Source: CAYWGR01 sp964458015 (lineage in GTDB: Bacteria; Planctomycetota; Planctomycetia; Pirellulales; Thermoguttaceae). From it: DNA of 25,689 nt. The translations under genes were made by a program, and so were the position numbers. Within the stretch, counting starts at the first letter, position 1, and every line of letters starts with the position of its first letter. Shown here piece after piece: positions 1-7,086 of this stretch. The DNA lies in the NCBI GenBank assembly GCA_964458015.1, contig CAYWGR010000072.1:1-25689 (forward strand), written 5' to 3'. The notes under the pieces were generated by a model. The model was not told the DNA's origin and searched no databases. It was given only the letters and a program-made list of their open reading frames with translations.

Positions 1-44
1 AATAGTTCGCCATTATTAACAGGTTTTTAGCAGTCCACCCCCGG

Positions 45-71
45 CCCCTCTCCCGAAAAGCGGGCGAGGGG
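45..71. repeat. Intergenic inverted repeat (hairpin)
   Basis: Arms 45-55 (CCCCTCTCCCG) and 61-71 (CGGGCGAGGGG) pair over 10 of 11 positions around the loop AAAAG. It is not followed by a T-run, so it is not a typical terminator. It sits in the first 157 bases, which otherwise show no gene. It may be a dispersed GC-rich palindrome; copy number cannot be judged from this window. Confidence 0.5.
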
Positions 72-157
72 AGGAGGATTTGGGATTGGGGAAGGTCTTG
101 TTGGGTTAAGGTGTGGTGTTGGCTTGATTCTTGGTGATTGATGGTTAGAATAAGCCC

Positions 158-1252
158 GTGACTCTGCTCTATAATATTGCCATTCTGATTGTGGATTTGG
201 CCGCGATATGGATTGTGCGGCGGCGGTTGGGGCTGCTTGCTTGGTTGGCGACGATGGGCAGTGCGGCGGCGGTCACTTTTCTGGCGGCGGCCTTCTTGGG
301 CGGGTGCTTTGAGAACCATTTCGGTTTTCTGCGGCTTTGGTCGTACGGTGTTTTTTTACATGGGCCGCTGTTGTTGATGGCTTCGGCCTTTTTGTGGCGT
401 CGGATTTATCCCAGGTTGGCGGTTGCGGCGGCATTGGTCATGCTTGTCGTGTTGGCCGTGGGGGTTGATGCTTTTCTTGTTGAGCCGCATTGGTTGGATG
501 TTGCCCATTATCAAGTGACGAGCGACACGATTCGCCGTCCGTTGCGGATTGTCGTTGTGGCCGACTTGCAGACCGACAGCCTCGGTCCTTATGAGGAAGC
601 GGTGTTGCGTTTGACGATGGAAGCCAAGCCGGACTTGATTCTGCTGGCGGGCGACTATTTGCAGCCTGCTACGTGGCGAGAATACGAAATACTTCAGCGA
701 AAACTGCACAAGTATCTTCAGGAGATTCACTTTTCTGCGCCGGTTGGCGTTTTCGCCGTGCAAGGAAATGTTGATGGATACGGTTGGCATGAGGTTTTTG
801 AGGGCGGGGATATTACGGTAGTGGAGCAAACCAAGTCGTTCGATCTTGGCGACATGCGATTGACTTGCCTTGGCCGCAATGATTCTTTCAGTACGATGAC
901 AACCGTACAAAACGAGGAGCCGAAGCAATTTCATGTGGTGTTGGGGCACTCGCCCAACTTTGTGCTCGGCAAGATCGATGCCGACTTGATGGTGGCAGGC
1001 CACACGCACGGCGGTCAGGTGCGTTTGCCGGGCATCGGTCCGATGATTACGCACGCGCGCATTCCGCATTCCTGGGCGGCGGGGATGACGGATATGCCCA
1101 ACGGGCGCCGGTTGTTTGTATCGCGCGGCATCGGCATGGAACGCGATTATGCGCCGCGGATGCGTTTTTTATGCAGGCCGGAATTGGCGATCATCGACCT
1201 CGTGCCGAGTGAACAGAAAGAAAAGAAGGAAACCGCCGATGGACCCCGATGA
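158..1252 (+). CDS. Membrane-anchored metallophosphoesterase (calcineurin-like), atypical metal site
   Basis: 364 aa with a GTG start. Residues 1-110 are hydrophobic, with about three to four membrane segments. The rest is a calcineurin-like phosphoesterase domain of the YkuE/YaeI type, which hydrolyses phosphomonoesters or phosphodiesters such as lipid-linked pyrophosphates at a two-metal site. Visible motifs are VVADLQTD (131-140), GDYL (165-168), GNVDG (203-207), LGHSP (262-266) and GHTHGG (281-286). In the family norm the first motif is D-x-H and the third is GNH(D/E). Here they read D136-L-Q138 and G-N-V-D, so two expected histidines are replaced, while both late histidine motifs are intact. 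No strong ribosome binding site precedes the start. The archaemetzincin gene follows within 28 bases, so the two may be co-transcribed. Family is clear; substrate is unknown. Confidence 0.82.
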   Translation: MTLLYNIAILIVDLAAIWIVRRRLGLLAWLATMGSAAAVTFLAAAFLGGCFENHFGFLRLWSYGVFLHGPLLLMASAFLWRRIYPRLAVAAALVMLVVLAVGVDAFLVEPHWLDVAHYQVTSDTIRRPLRIVVVADLQTDSLGPYEEAVLRLTMEAKPDLILLAGDYLQPATWREYEILQRKLHKYLQEIHFSAPVGVFAVQGNVDGYGWHEVFEGGDITVVEQTKSFDLGDMRLTCLGRNDSFSTMTTVQNEEPKQFHVVLGHSPNFVLGKIDADLMVAGHTHGGQVRLPGIGPMITHARIPHSWAAGMTDMPNGRRLFVSRGIGMERDYAPRMRFLCRPELAIIDLVPSEQKEKKETADGPR

Positions 1253-1280
1253 ATGCGGATGTCCTTGTGAGGATGTTGCC

Positions 1281-2216
1281 ATGATTCGTGTTTATCCGTT
1301 CTCTTCGATGATTTCCTCGGTTGGTTTGTTGCTTACGGCATGGATTATCTTGCTATGCCCTTTGGCGATTGCGGAGCCGGCGGATGACTTGATGCTGCCG
1401 CTTCAATTTCGGAAGTTGGTTCCTTTGCATACGAAGTTGGGCAAGCCGGAACCGGGGGATTGGTTGACCAAGCATCCCGAGCCGGGGCAGACGTTTCGCC
1501 AGTATCTCCGCAATAAGCCTGTCAAGGTGGATGAAAAGCGCCGGGTGATTTATGTTCAACCGCTGGGCGAGTTCAGCCCGACGCAGAAGAAGATTGTCGA
1601 GGAATCGGCCAAGTTCATGGGGCTGTATTTTCAGCTGCCGGTGAAGGTGCGTGAAGGTCTTTCGCTGGATCTGGTGCCGAAAAAGGCTCGGCGAAAGGCG
1701 AGTTTCCTGGGGGCGGAGCAGATTCTGACCACGTATGTTCTCTACGATATTCTTAAGCCGAGGATGCCGAAAAACGGCGTGGTTCAGATAGCCTTCACGG
1801 CTTCCGATCTTTGGCCGGGCGAAGGTTGGAACTATGTGTTTGGCCAGGCTTCGCTGGGCGACCGCGTGGGCGTATGGTCAATCCATCGTTTTGGCGATCC
1901 CGCGGCGAGTGAGGATGCCTATCGGCTTTGTTTGCTGCGGACGATCAAGACGGCCACCCACGAAACAGGCCACATGTTTTCGATGAATCATTGCACGCTT
2001 TACGAATGCAATTTGTGCGGCTGCAATCACCTGGGCGAATCCGACCGCCGGCCGTTGGAGGTCTGTCCGCATTGTCTGGCGAAGCTGTGCTATGCCACGG
2101 GGGCGGACCCAGTGCGGCGGTTCAAGGACTTGATCCAGTTCCACAAGGCCCACGATTTGAAGGCGGAGCAGGAATTTTGCGAGAAATCGCTAGGTGTCTT
2201 GAGCGACAAGCGGTAG
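1281..2216 (+). CDS. Exported archaemetzincin-like zinc metalloprotease
   Basis: 311 aa from ATG 1281. This start is preceded by TGAGGA at 1268-1273 and opens directly with a signal peptide (basic start, hydrophobic stretch to about residue 30, then AIAEPADD). An alternative ATG at 1239, behind AAGAAGGA and overlapping the previous stop, would add 14 residues. The C-terminal half carries the archaemetzincin signature: HETGHMFSMNHC, then TLYEC, then NHLGESDRRPLEVCPHC. This supplies three zinc-binding histidines, the catalytic Glu and the four-cysteine structural zinc site. The position that is Gly in the usual HExxHxxG is Ser here. The CxM motif reads C-N-L. Archaemetzincins are presumed aminopeptidase-like metalloproteases, mainly known from archaea and vertebrates, and usually cytosolic. 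An exported bacterial form is unusual. Confidence 0.85.
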   Translation: MIRVYPFSSMISSVGLLLTAWIILLCPLAIAEPADDLMLPLQFRKLVPLHTKLGKPEPGDWLTKHPEPGQTFRQYLRNKPVKVDEKRRVIYVQPLGEFSPTQKKIVEESAKFMGLYFQLPVKVREGLSLDLVPKKARRKASFLGAEQILTTYVLYDILKPRMPKNGVVQIAFTASDLWPGEGWNYVFGQASLGDRVGVWSIHRFGDPAASEDAYRLCLLRTIKTATHETGHMFSMNHCTLYECNLCGCNHLGESDRRPLEVCPHCLAKLCYATGADPVRRFKDLIQFHKAHDLKAEQEFCEKSLGVLSDKR

Positions 2217-2265
2217 CTGGATTACCTCTGGTGGGTGGTTTTTTCTGCGTTTCTCGCTTTGTTTT

Positions 2266-2282
2266 GGAAAAAAGCCTTTTCC
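2266..2282 (+). terminator. Weak hairpin downstream of the archaemetzincin gene
   Basis: GGAAAA (2266-2271) and TTTTCC (2277-2282) can pair over a five-base loop, about 50 bases after the stop codon. The stem is AT-rich and has no downstream T-run, so termination here is only a guess. The rest of the 217-base spacer up to the next gene shows no convincing promoter. Confidence 0.2.
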
Positions 2283-2433
2283 CATAACCCTTGGTGCCTA
2301 TTATTATAGAGAAATCTTGTTGTGAACTGCGCGGCCAATATGCCGTCCTTCGACCAATCCGTCGGCAAGCGAGAAGCGTTGGCATCATGCGTGATCTTTG
2401 CATCCATTTGGGCGAGTGAAGCGAGGCTTGGTT

Positions 2434-3822
2434 GTGAGCATCTATAAAGCGTGCGACATTCGCGGCGATGCGGCCCAGGAGTTGACGCCGGCACTTTATG
2501 AACGATGGGGGAATGTGTTGGGGCGGCGATTGCCGGCGAGAACCAAATTCGTTGTCGGGGGCGATGTTCGCGAATCGAGCCCGATGTTTCTTTCGGCTCT
2601 GATTGAAGGCTTGTCGCGGGCGGGGCTCGATGTGATTGACCTGGGGCTGCTGCCTTCGCCGATGATCTACTACGCCATGCGGCGGCTTCGGGCGGGCGGG
2701 TGTGCCATTGTGACGGCGGCGCATGATCCGTGGTTTGTAAATGGTCTTCAATGGATGATCGGCGATCGGCCTCCGGTTTCGGAGGATGTTGCGGCCGTCG
2801 AGCGTTCCTCGGCAGGAACGTTGGGCGAGGCGGACAAACGGATTCCGACGGCGCCTCGCACGTTGGATGTGACCTTTGATTACGTCGCGTGTTTGCAAGA
2901 GACTTTTGTCGAATCGATGGATGCGCAATTTCATATTGTGTTGGATCCAAGGCACGCTTGTTGGGCGGAGAAGGTGCGGCGTTATCTTCATGCGATTTTT
3001 CCCCAATGTTTGTTTTCGACGATCCACGACACCCATGCCCTGCGATTCGGCGGTTGTGCGGCGGGCTGTTCGCGATTGTGCGATCTTGCGGACTTGTCGA
3101 ATGCCGTGTATCGGCAACGCGCGCATTTGGGCATTGCTTTTGACGGTGACGGCGACGGCATTGCGATCGTCGATGATCGCGGCGTAGCGCTTTCGGCGGA
3201 AGAGACGACGTGCCTTTTGCTCCATAGTTTCGGCGAACGATTGCGCGGCGAGCGGTTTGTCTATGATTTGGCGTTTTCCGACCGCGTGGCGGATGAGGCT
3301 CGGCGGCTAGGGGCTGAGCCGATTGCGGAACGCAACGAACACGCCTTCTTGCTTGCGCGGATGATGGATTCCGGAGCATTTTTTGGAGCGGGGAGCGGGG
3401 GGCATTTCTTTTTCCGCGATCGGAACGGCTACGATGACGGTCTTTATGCGTCTTGTTTGCTGATCGAGCACCTTGCCCAATGCAAGCGGACGCTTTCCGA
3501 TTTGCGGGCCGAGTGTCCCGCGATTCATATTACGCCCGAGCTGTGCTTGGCGATGCCGGTGGAGAACCAGCCAAAGGTTGTGAAACAGATTTGCGAGGCA
3601 TGGTCGCAATTTCCGCAAACGACGCTCGACGGCCTGCGGATCAATCTGCCGGGTGGTTGGGCGCTGGTGCGAGGCTCGGACGTCGATCCGGTATTGACCT
3701 TTCGTTTCGAGGGGATCGATTGGCACGCGCTGGAGGATCTGGTCGAGCGATTCTGCGACGCCATTCCGGAGTTCGGCGATGAGTTGTGGACCCGGTATCG
3801 GGCAGCCATGAACGGGCGATAG
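2434..3822 (+). CDS. Alpha-D-phosphohexomutase family protein lacking the catalytic serine
   Basis: 462 aa from GTG 2434, chosen because GCGAGG lies seven bases upstream and the protein then begins with SIYKACDIRG, the typical phosphomannomutase/phosphoglucomutase opening. TTG 2398 and GTG 2416 are in-frame alternatives. The four-domain layout and length fit AlgC/ManB-type enzymes, which interconvert hexose 1- and 6-phosphates through a phosphoserine. The motifs are degraded. The active-site loop TASHNP reads TAAHDP (2713-2730), with Ala (codon 2719-2721) in place of the phosphorylated Ser. The metal loop DGDGDR reads DGDGDG (3142-3159). The sugar loop GExSGH reads GAGSGGH (3385-3405). The C-terminal phosphate-binding loop is recognisable as RGSDVDP. 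The reading frame is intact, so it may be a pseudoenzyme or have a changed activity. It ends directly against the convergent ATPase gene. Confidence 0.8.
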   Translation: MSIYKACDIRGDAAQELTPALYERWGNVLGRRLPARTKFVVGGDVRESSPMFLSALIEGLSRAGLDVIDLGLLPSPMIYYAMRRLRAGGCAIVTAAHDPWFVNGLQWMIGDRPPVSEDVAAVERSSAGTLGEADKRIPTAPRTLDVTFDYVACLQETFVESMDAQFHIVLDPRHACWAEKVRRYLHAIFPQCLFSTIHDTHALRFGGCAAGCSRLCDLADLSNAVYRQRAHLGIAFDGDGDGIAIVDDRGVALSAEETTCLLLHSFGERLRGERFVYDLAFSDRVADEARRLGAEPIAERNEHAFLLARMMDSGAFFGAGSGGHFFFRDRNGYDDGLYASCLLIEHLAQCKRTLSDLRAECPAIHITPELCLAMPVENQPKVVKQICEAWSQFPQTTLDGLRINLPGGWALVRGSDVDPVLTFRFEGIDWHALEDLVERFCDAIPEFGDELWTRYRAAMNGR

Positions 3823-4707
3823 CTATGTTAAATGCAGCCCTCGGTTGTTGATCTCATAGGGGATGATCTCGTCGGTGCAGGCGCTGCCGCGATGTTTGGT
3901 GATGTACATGGCGCGGCGGAAACGAGTGCCTTCTCGGATTTTGCCAAGATGGATCACGGTGTTGGCGTTCGAGAGCACGTCGCCTTCGTCCAAGGGGCGT
4001 TCGATTAGTCCATCGAGGGTTGTTTCTTGGGAAGTAATCAGCAACATGCAGCCGATTTGTACGGGGTCGTAGAGGTGTTGGGCGATGATCTCGGCATTTT
4101 CGCGGTAATGCTCGCGGAACAGGTCGCGGGCGACCCATTCCGGATCTTTTCGTAAAATTTGATGGTAGATGTAGTCGAATAGCTCGAATTGGATCGAATC
4201 GCTGGGGCGGTCCACGGGCTCGATGCCATCGACCACCGCGCGGCGGACGCCTTGGATGAAATTGCCGTAGAAAAACGCGATGGACGCATTGAGCCGGTGG
4301 GCCAACTCGGCTTGCCACTGGCGGTAGGCGTCGAAATCCAAGTCGGCACGGGTGACGCGGCGTCCGTGCTGGTCGAAGACGTGCAGATAGTCGCCGCGGG
4401 GCAGGGCAGGGGAGAAGAACCGTTCCAGCTCGATCCGTTTTTCGGGATCGACCGATAGCAATTGCCAATCGAACATGCGGCGCGCGTATTCGGCGTGGCT
4501 CTGTGAGTCACCGCGAGAGCACATATCGAAGAGGATGCCGCGCCGGCTTTCTTGCTTGAGACCGGCCTGGGCGAATTGCAGGCCGAGTTGGGTTTTGCCG
4601 ATACCGGTTGATCCGACGACGGCGGTTAATGTGCCCGGCAGTAGTCCGCCGCCTAAGAGTTCGTCGAGGCCGTCGATGCCGGTGGAGAGGCGAGGAGTGT
4701 CAGACAT
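3823..4707 (-). CDS. KaiC/RAD55-family RecA-like ATPase, single domain
   Basis: 294 aa. The N-terminus STGIDGLDELLGGGL followed by Walker A GSTGIGKT (residues 32-39) is typical of KaiC/GvpD/RAD55 proteins. A hydrophobic strand, IGCMLLITSQE (218-228), fits the Walker B/sensor region. The tail KHRGSACTDEIIPYEI (271-286) matches the conserved C-terminus of KaiC domains. Residues about 95-215 form a long, charged insertion that I do not recognise. Only one ATPase domain is present, so it is not a circadian KaiC, which has two. Its stop abuts the stop of the phosphohexomutase homologue (3822/3823), tail to tail. ATG 4707 has no visible ribosome binding site. Role unknown; family members act as regulatory or scaffold ATPases. 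Confidence 0.75.
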   Translation of the reverse strand: MSDTPRLSTGIDGLDELLGGGLLPGTLTAVVGSTGIGKTQLGLQFAQAGLKQESRRGILFDMCSRGDSQSHAEYARRMFDWQLLSVDPEKRIELERFFSPALPRGDYLHVFDQHGRRVTRADLDFDAYRQWQAELAHRLNASIAFFYGNFIQGVRRAVVDGIEPVDRPSDSIQFELFDYIYHQILRKDPEWVARDLFREHYRENAEIIAQHLYDPVQIGCMLLITSQETTLDGLIERPLDEGDVLSNANTVIHLGKIREGTRFRRAMYITKHRGSACTDEIIPYEINNRGLHLT

Positions 4708-4865
4708 TATAGTGCGTTATAGGTAGTTAGACGTCTCAACTGATTTGGGAAAACGATGTCATATCCCGCAGTAGAGTAGAGCTAAAGGAAATGCAATTTG
4801 TCCCAAAGCTTCCATGCCGGATTTATCTCCTCCATCCTACACAAGTCCCCGCGATTCGTCCATAA

Positions 4866-4894
4866 TTGACCCAACTATCGGCCTATGCTAAAAT
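4866..4894 (+). promoter_or_regulatory. Sigma70-like promoter for the small two-gene module
   Basis: TTGACC (4866-4871) and TAAAAT (4889-4894) are separated by exactly 17 bases. Transcription would begin near 4901, giving a leader of about 140 bases that coincides with the self-complementary element before the 78-aa gene. The 333-base spacer 4708-5040 contains this promoter and that element and no other recognisable gene. Confidence 0.5.
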
Positions 4895-4903
4895 TAGTTG
4901 GGT

Positions 4904-5039
4904 ATTGTGGGTCAGGTGGTTCATGCCGTAGGACAAATAGCAGGGAGCGAACAGCTTCGGAAATACGGCGGCCAATCCAGGCACATTCCGGGAGCTGTTA
5001 GCTCCCGGCTATTACTATAGGAACTACCTGACAAGCAAT
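4904..5039 (+). other. Self-complementary leader: candidate structured RNA or palindromic mobile element
   Basis: GTCAGGTGGTTC (4911-4922) pairs with GAACTACCTGAC (5021-5032) over 12 positions with one G-U pair. ATTG (4904-4907) and CAAT (5036-5039) extend this stem after a small internal loop. Inside are GCCGTA (4925-4930) with TACGGC (4964-4969), and a perfect 9-bp hairpin (4988-4996 with 5000-5008, loop GTT). The outer stem begins at the predicted transcription start and ends one base before ATG 5041. Whether it acts as a cis-regulatory RNA or is a small non-autonomous repeat with terminal inverted repeats cannot be told here; no target-site duplication is evident. Confidence 0.5.
4988..5008. 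repeat. Perfect 9-bp palindrome, loop GTT
   Basis: CCGGGAGCT and AGCTCCCGG flank GTT. It is the innermost strong hairpin of the leader element at 4904-5039. Its shape resembles a REP-type palindrome. There is no T-run after it, so it is not an intrinsic terminator. Confidence 0.6.
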
Positions 5040-5040
5040 T

Positions 5041-5277
5041 ATGAATCAACATAAGAACAAGCATATCCGAGCGGTTGTGGATTATGGCTTGGCGAAAGGT
5101 TGGCGTTTGGAGATGGCTGGTGCGCACGCTCACGCTTGGGGATATTTGTTATGTCCCGAGAGGAGCCGCGACGGCCACCGGATTTCAATCTATTCGACGC
5201 CCCGCTGTCCGGAATATCATGCGGCAGCGATCCGGCGCGCGATAGACGCTTGTGAACACAGGAGGCCTAACGAATGA
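5041..5277 (+). CDS. Small protein, HicA-like; candidate toxin of a two-gene module
   Basis: 78 aa, no signal peptide or membrane segment. The order of features is helix (AVVDYGLAKGW), then GAHAHAWGYLLCP, then HRISIYSTPRCPEYHAAAIR. This recalls a HicA-like double-stranded-RNA-binding fold, in which a glycine-flanked histidine is essential, and a widespread family of uncharacterised small proteins ending in STP...HA..IRR. No ribosome binding site precedes ATG 5041; the right arm of the leader stem lies there instead. The gene overlaps the next by four bases (ATGA), as toxin and antitoxin genes often do. Toxin function is inferred from size, pairing and weak resemblance only. Confidence 0.6.
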   Translation: MNQHKNKHIRAVVDYGLAKGWRLEMAGAHAHAWGYLLCPERSRDGHRISIYSTPRCPEYHAAAIRRAIDACEHRRPNE

Positions 5278-5519
5278 ACTATCATTTCACGGTTGTACTT
5301 GCCGACTGTGACGTAATGACTCCCAATCTTACCGAGTTGTTGTACGAAGCGGGATGTGATGACGGCACTCCTTGGTCTGGCAACGGCATGGCGGCCGTGA
5401 CCTTCGACCGAGAAGCAGAATCGCTTGAATCCGCAATTCGTTCCGCGGTAGCCGACGTGCAAAAAGCCGGGTGTACCGTGAAGCACACGATTGTAGAGTC
5501 TCCCGAGCCTGTAGCATAA
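5274..5519 (+). CDS. Small acidic protein; candidate partner/antitoxin of the upstream gene
   Basis: 81 aa, acidic and soluble. It starts with ATG 5274, four bases inside the upstream gene, behind a strong ribosome binding site GGAGG (5261-5265). Recognisable parts are the N-terminal strand YHFTVVLADCD, the segment LLYEAGCDDGTP and FDREAESLESAIRSAVADVQ. This pattern occurs in an uncharacterised small-protein family in which EAGCDD and FDREA(x)SL recur. The better ribosome binding site compared with the upstream gene, plus translational coupling, would give an excess of this product, which suits an antitoxin. Function is not established. Confidence 0.6.
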   Translation: MNYHFTVVLADCDVMTPNLTELLYEAGCDDGTPWSGNGMAAVTFDREAESLESAIRSAVADVQKAGCTVKHTIVESPEPVA

Positions 5520-5631
5520 AAGAATAGAACCCGGGGATTTGTACAGCTATTACACCAATGGTAGCTGGACTTGTCTTTATCGGTATCTTGCATCGTTTTT
5601 CCTACCTTTCTGTTTTTTGGAGAATCTTACG

Positions 5632-6987
5632 ATGATTCGCACTTTTGGTCGAACTTTTTTCATGGTTGCCTTGTTGGCGGCGTCGGTGGTTTCGCAGTCG
5701 CCGGTGAAGGCGGAGACGCCGGAGCAGCGCGACCAGCGGATGGCTTGGTGGCGTGACGCCCGGTTTGGCATGTTCATTCACTGGGGGCTCTATGCGATGC
5801 CCGCCCGGCACGAGTGGGTTCGCCATAACGAACGCATTACGAACGAGCAGTATCAGAAGTATTTCGAGCGGTTCAATCCCGATCTGTACAATCCTCGTGA
5901 TTGGGCCAAGGCAGCGAAGGCGGCCGGTATGAAGTATGTCGTGCTTACGGCGAAGCACCACGAGGGCTTCTGCAATTTCGATTCGAAGTTTACCGATTAC
6001 AAATCGACCAATACGCCCTGCAAACGCGACTTGGTGAAGGAATACGTCGAGGCTTTCCGGGCGGAGGGGCTGAAGGTAGGCTTCTACTATTCGTTGATCG
6101 ACTGGCACCATCCGGACTTCACGATCGACAAGGTGCATCCGCAGCGCCCGGCCGGTGAGGAAAAGGACTATACGGACGAGATGTTCGCGAAGCTCAACGC
6201 GGGCCGCGACATGGCGAAATACCGCCAGTACATGAAAGATCAAGTTCGCGAGTTGCTGACGAACTACGGCGAGATCAGCATTATATGGTTCGACTTCTCG
6301 TATCCCGGGAAATACGGCAAGGGGCGCGACGATTGGGATTCCGAAGGTTTGTGGAAGCTGACGCACGAGCTTCAGCCGAACATTTTGGTGGATAATCGTC
6401 TCGATTTGCCCGGCAAGGGCGATTTCGACACGCCGGAACAAGTTTCATCGGCCGATCTGCAAAAGAACTACAAGGGCAAGCACATTGATTGGGAGACTTG
6501 CCAAACGTTCTCGGGCTCGTGGGGGTATCACCGCGACGAAAAGACCTGGAAGAGCGTTGCGGAACTGCTGACGCTGTTGAACACTTCGGTTGCCCACGGC
6601 GGCAATTTGCTGTTGAACGTTGGTCCGACCGGCCGGGGCGAGTTTGATTATCGCGCTACGGACCGCTTGAACGGATTGGCTCATTGGATGCATTATAACA
6701 GCCGCTCGATCTATGGTTGCACCGAAGCGCCCGAGGGATTCACGGCCCCGGCTGATACGCTGCTGACCTACAATCCGACCACGAAGCGGTTGTATCTGCA
6801 CGTTCAGAAGTATCCGGCCGACGGCAAGATCACGTTTGCCGCGGCCGATAAGGTGGCCTATGCCCAATTCTTGCACGACGCCTCGGAGATTCGTTATACG
6901 GGCGGCGACAAGAACACGTTGGTTTTCCAGTTGCCGACCGACAAGCCGCCGGTGGAAATTCCGGTGGTCGAGATTTACTTGAAGTAG
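5632..6987 (+). CDS. Exported GH29 alpha-L-fucosidase
   Basis: 451 aa from ATG 5632, preceded by TTGGAG and opening with a signal peptide that ends near VKAETPEQ (residues 24-31). An in-frame extension to 5539 lacks a start signal and would bury the signal peptide, so it was rejected. The GH29 family is clear: FGMFIHWG (45-52), TAKHHEGF (106-113), YYSLIDWHH (152-160) and the nucleophile motif IIWFDF with Asp221. It also carries a conserved GGNLLLNVGPTGRG segment. The enzyme removes terminal L-fucose from glycans with retention of configuration, in the periplasm or outside the cell. No other sugar-degrading gene is adjacent. A terminator-like hairpin follows. Confidence 0.95.
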   Translation: MIRTFGRTFFMVALLAASVVSQSPVKAETPEQRDQRMAWWRDARFGMFIHWGLYAMPARHEWVRHNERITNEQYQKYFERFNPDLYNPRDWAKAAKAAGMKYVVLTAKHHEGFCNFDSKFTDYKSTNTPCKRDLVKEYVEAFRAEGLKVGFYYSLIDWHHPDFTIDKVHPQRPAGEEKDYTDEMFAKLNAGRDMAKYRQYMKDQVRELLTNYGEISIIWFDFSYPGKYGKGRDDWDSEGLWKLTHELQPNILVDNRLDLPGKGDFDTPEQVSSADLQKNYKGKHIDWETCQTFSGSWGYHRDEKTWKSVAELLTLLNTSVAHGGNLLLNVGPTGRGEFDYRATDRLNGLAHWMHYNSRSIYGCTEAPEGFTAPADTLLTYNPTTKRLYLHVQKYPADGKITFAAADKVAYAQFLHDASEIRYTGGDKNTLVFQLPTDKPPVEIPVVEIYLK

Positions 6988-7026
6988 CTTTTTGTTTTAC
7001 GCGCGTTAAGAAAATGTCGCCTATGC

Positions 7027-7086
7027 AAGGGCGGCTTCTCGGTCAGGCGAGGATTGTCGCTTGAAGAGAAGCTGCCCTTTATTTTT
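7027..7086 (+). terminator. Rho-independent terminator-like hairpin after the fucosidase gene
   Basis: AAGGGCGGCTTCTC (7027-7040) pairs with GAGAAGCTGCCCTT (7066-7079) over 14 positions with one G-U pair and a 25-base loop, followed by TTTATTTTT (7078-7086). It lies 40 bases after the fucosidase stop and would end + strand transcription before the convergent operon. On the minus strand no T-run follows, so it is unlikely to stop the opposite transcript efficiently. Confidence 0.6.

Noticed and set aside
2122..3379. Two long minus-strand open frames (367 and 385 codons) across the phosphohexomutase gene
   Set aside because: Arg/Pro-rich compositions with no recognisable motif; they mirror the GC-rich coding frame of the real gene on the other strand.
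3823..4707. Circadian KaiC
   Set aside because: Only one ATPase domain, and no kaiA or kaiB next to it.
4708..4735. TTGAGA/TATAAC as promoter of the KaiC-like gene
   Set aside because: The spacing is 12 bases, too short for a sigma70 promoter; a leaderless start remains possible but is unsupported.
5539..5631. Upstream extension of the fucosidase frame
   Set aside because: It would place 31 residues before a good signal peptide and has no ribosome binding site, whereas ATG 5632 has GGAG upstream.
5602..6441. Minus-strand open frame of 279 codons within the fucosidase gene
   Set aside because: The + strand protein is an unambiguous GH29 enzyme over the same bases; the antisense product shows no domain.
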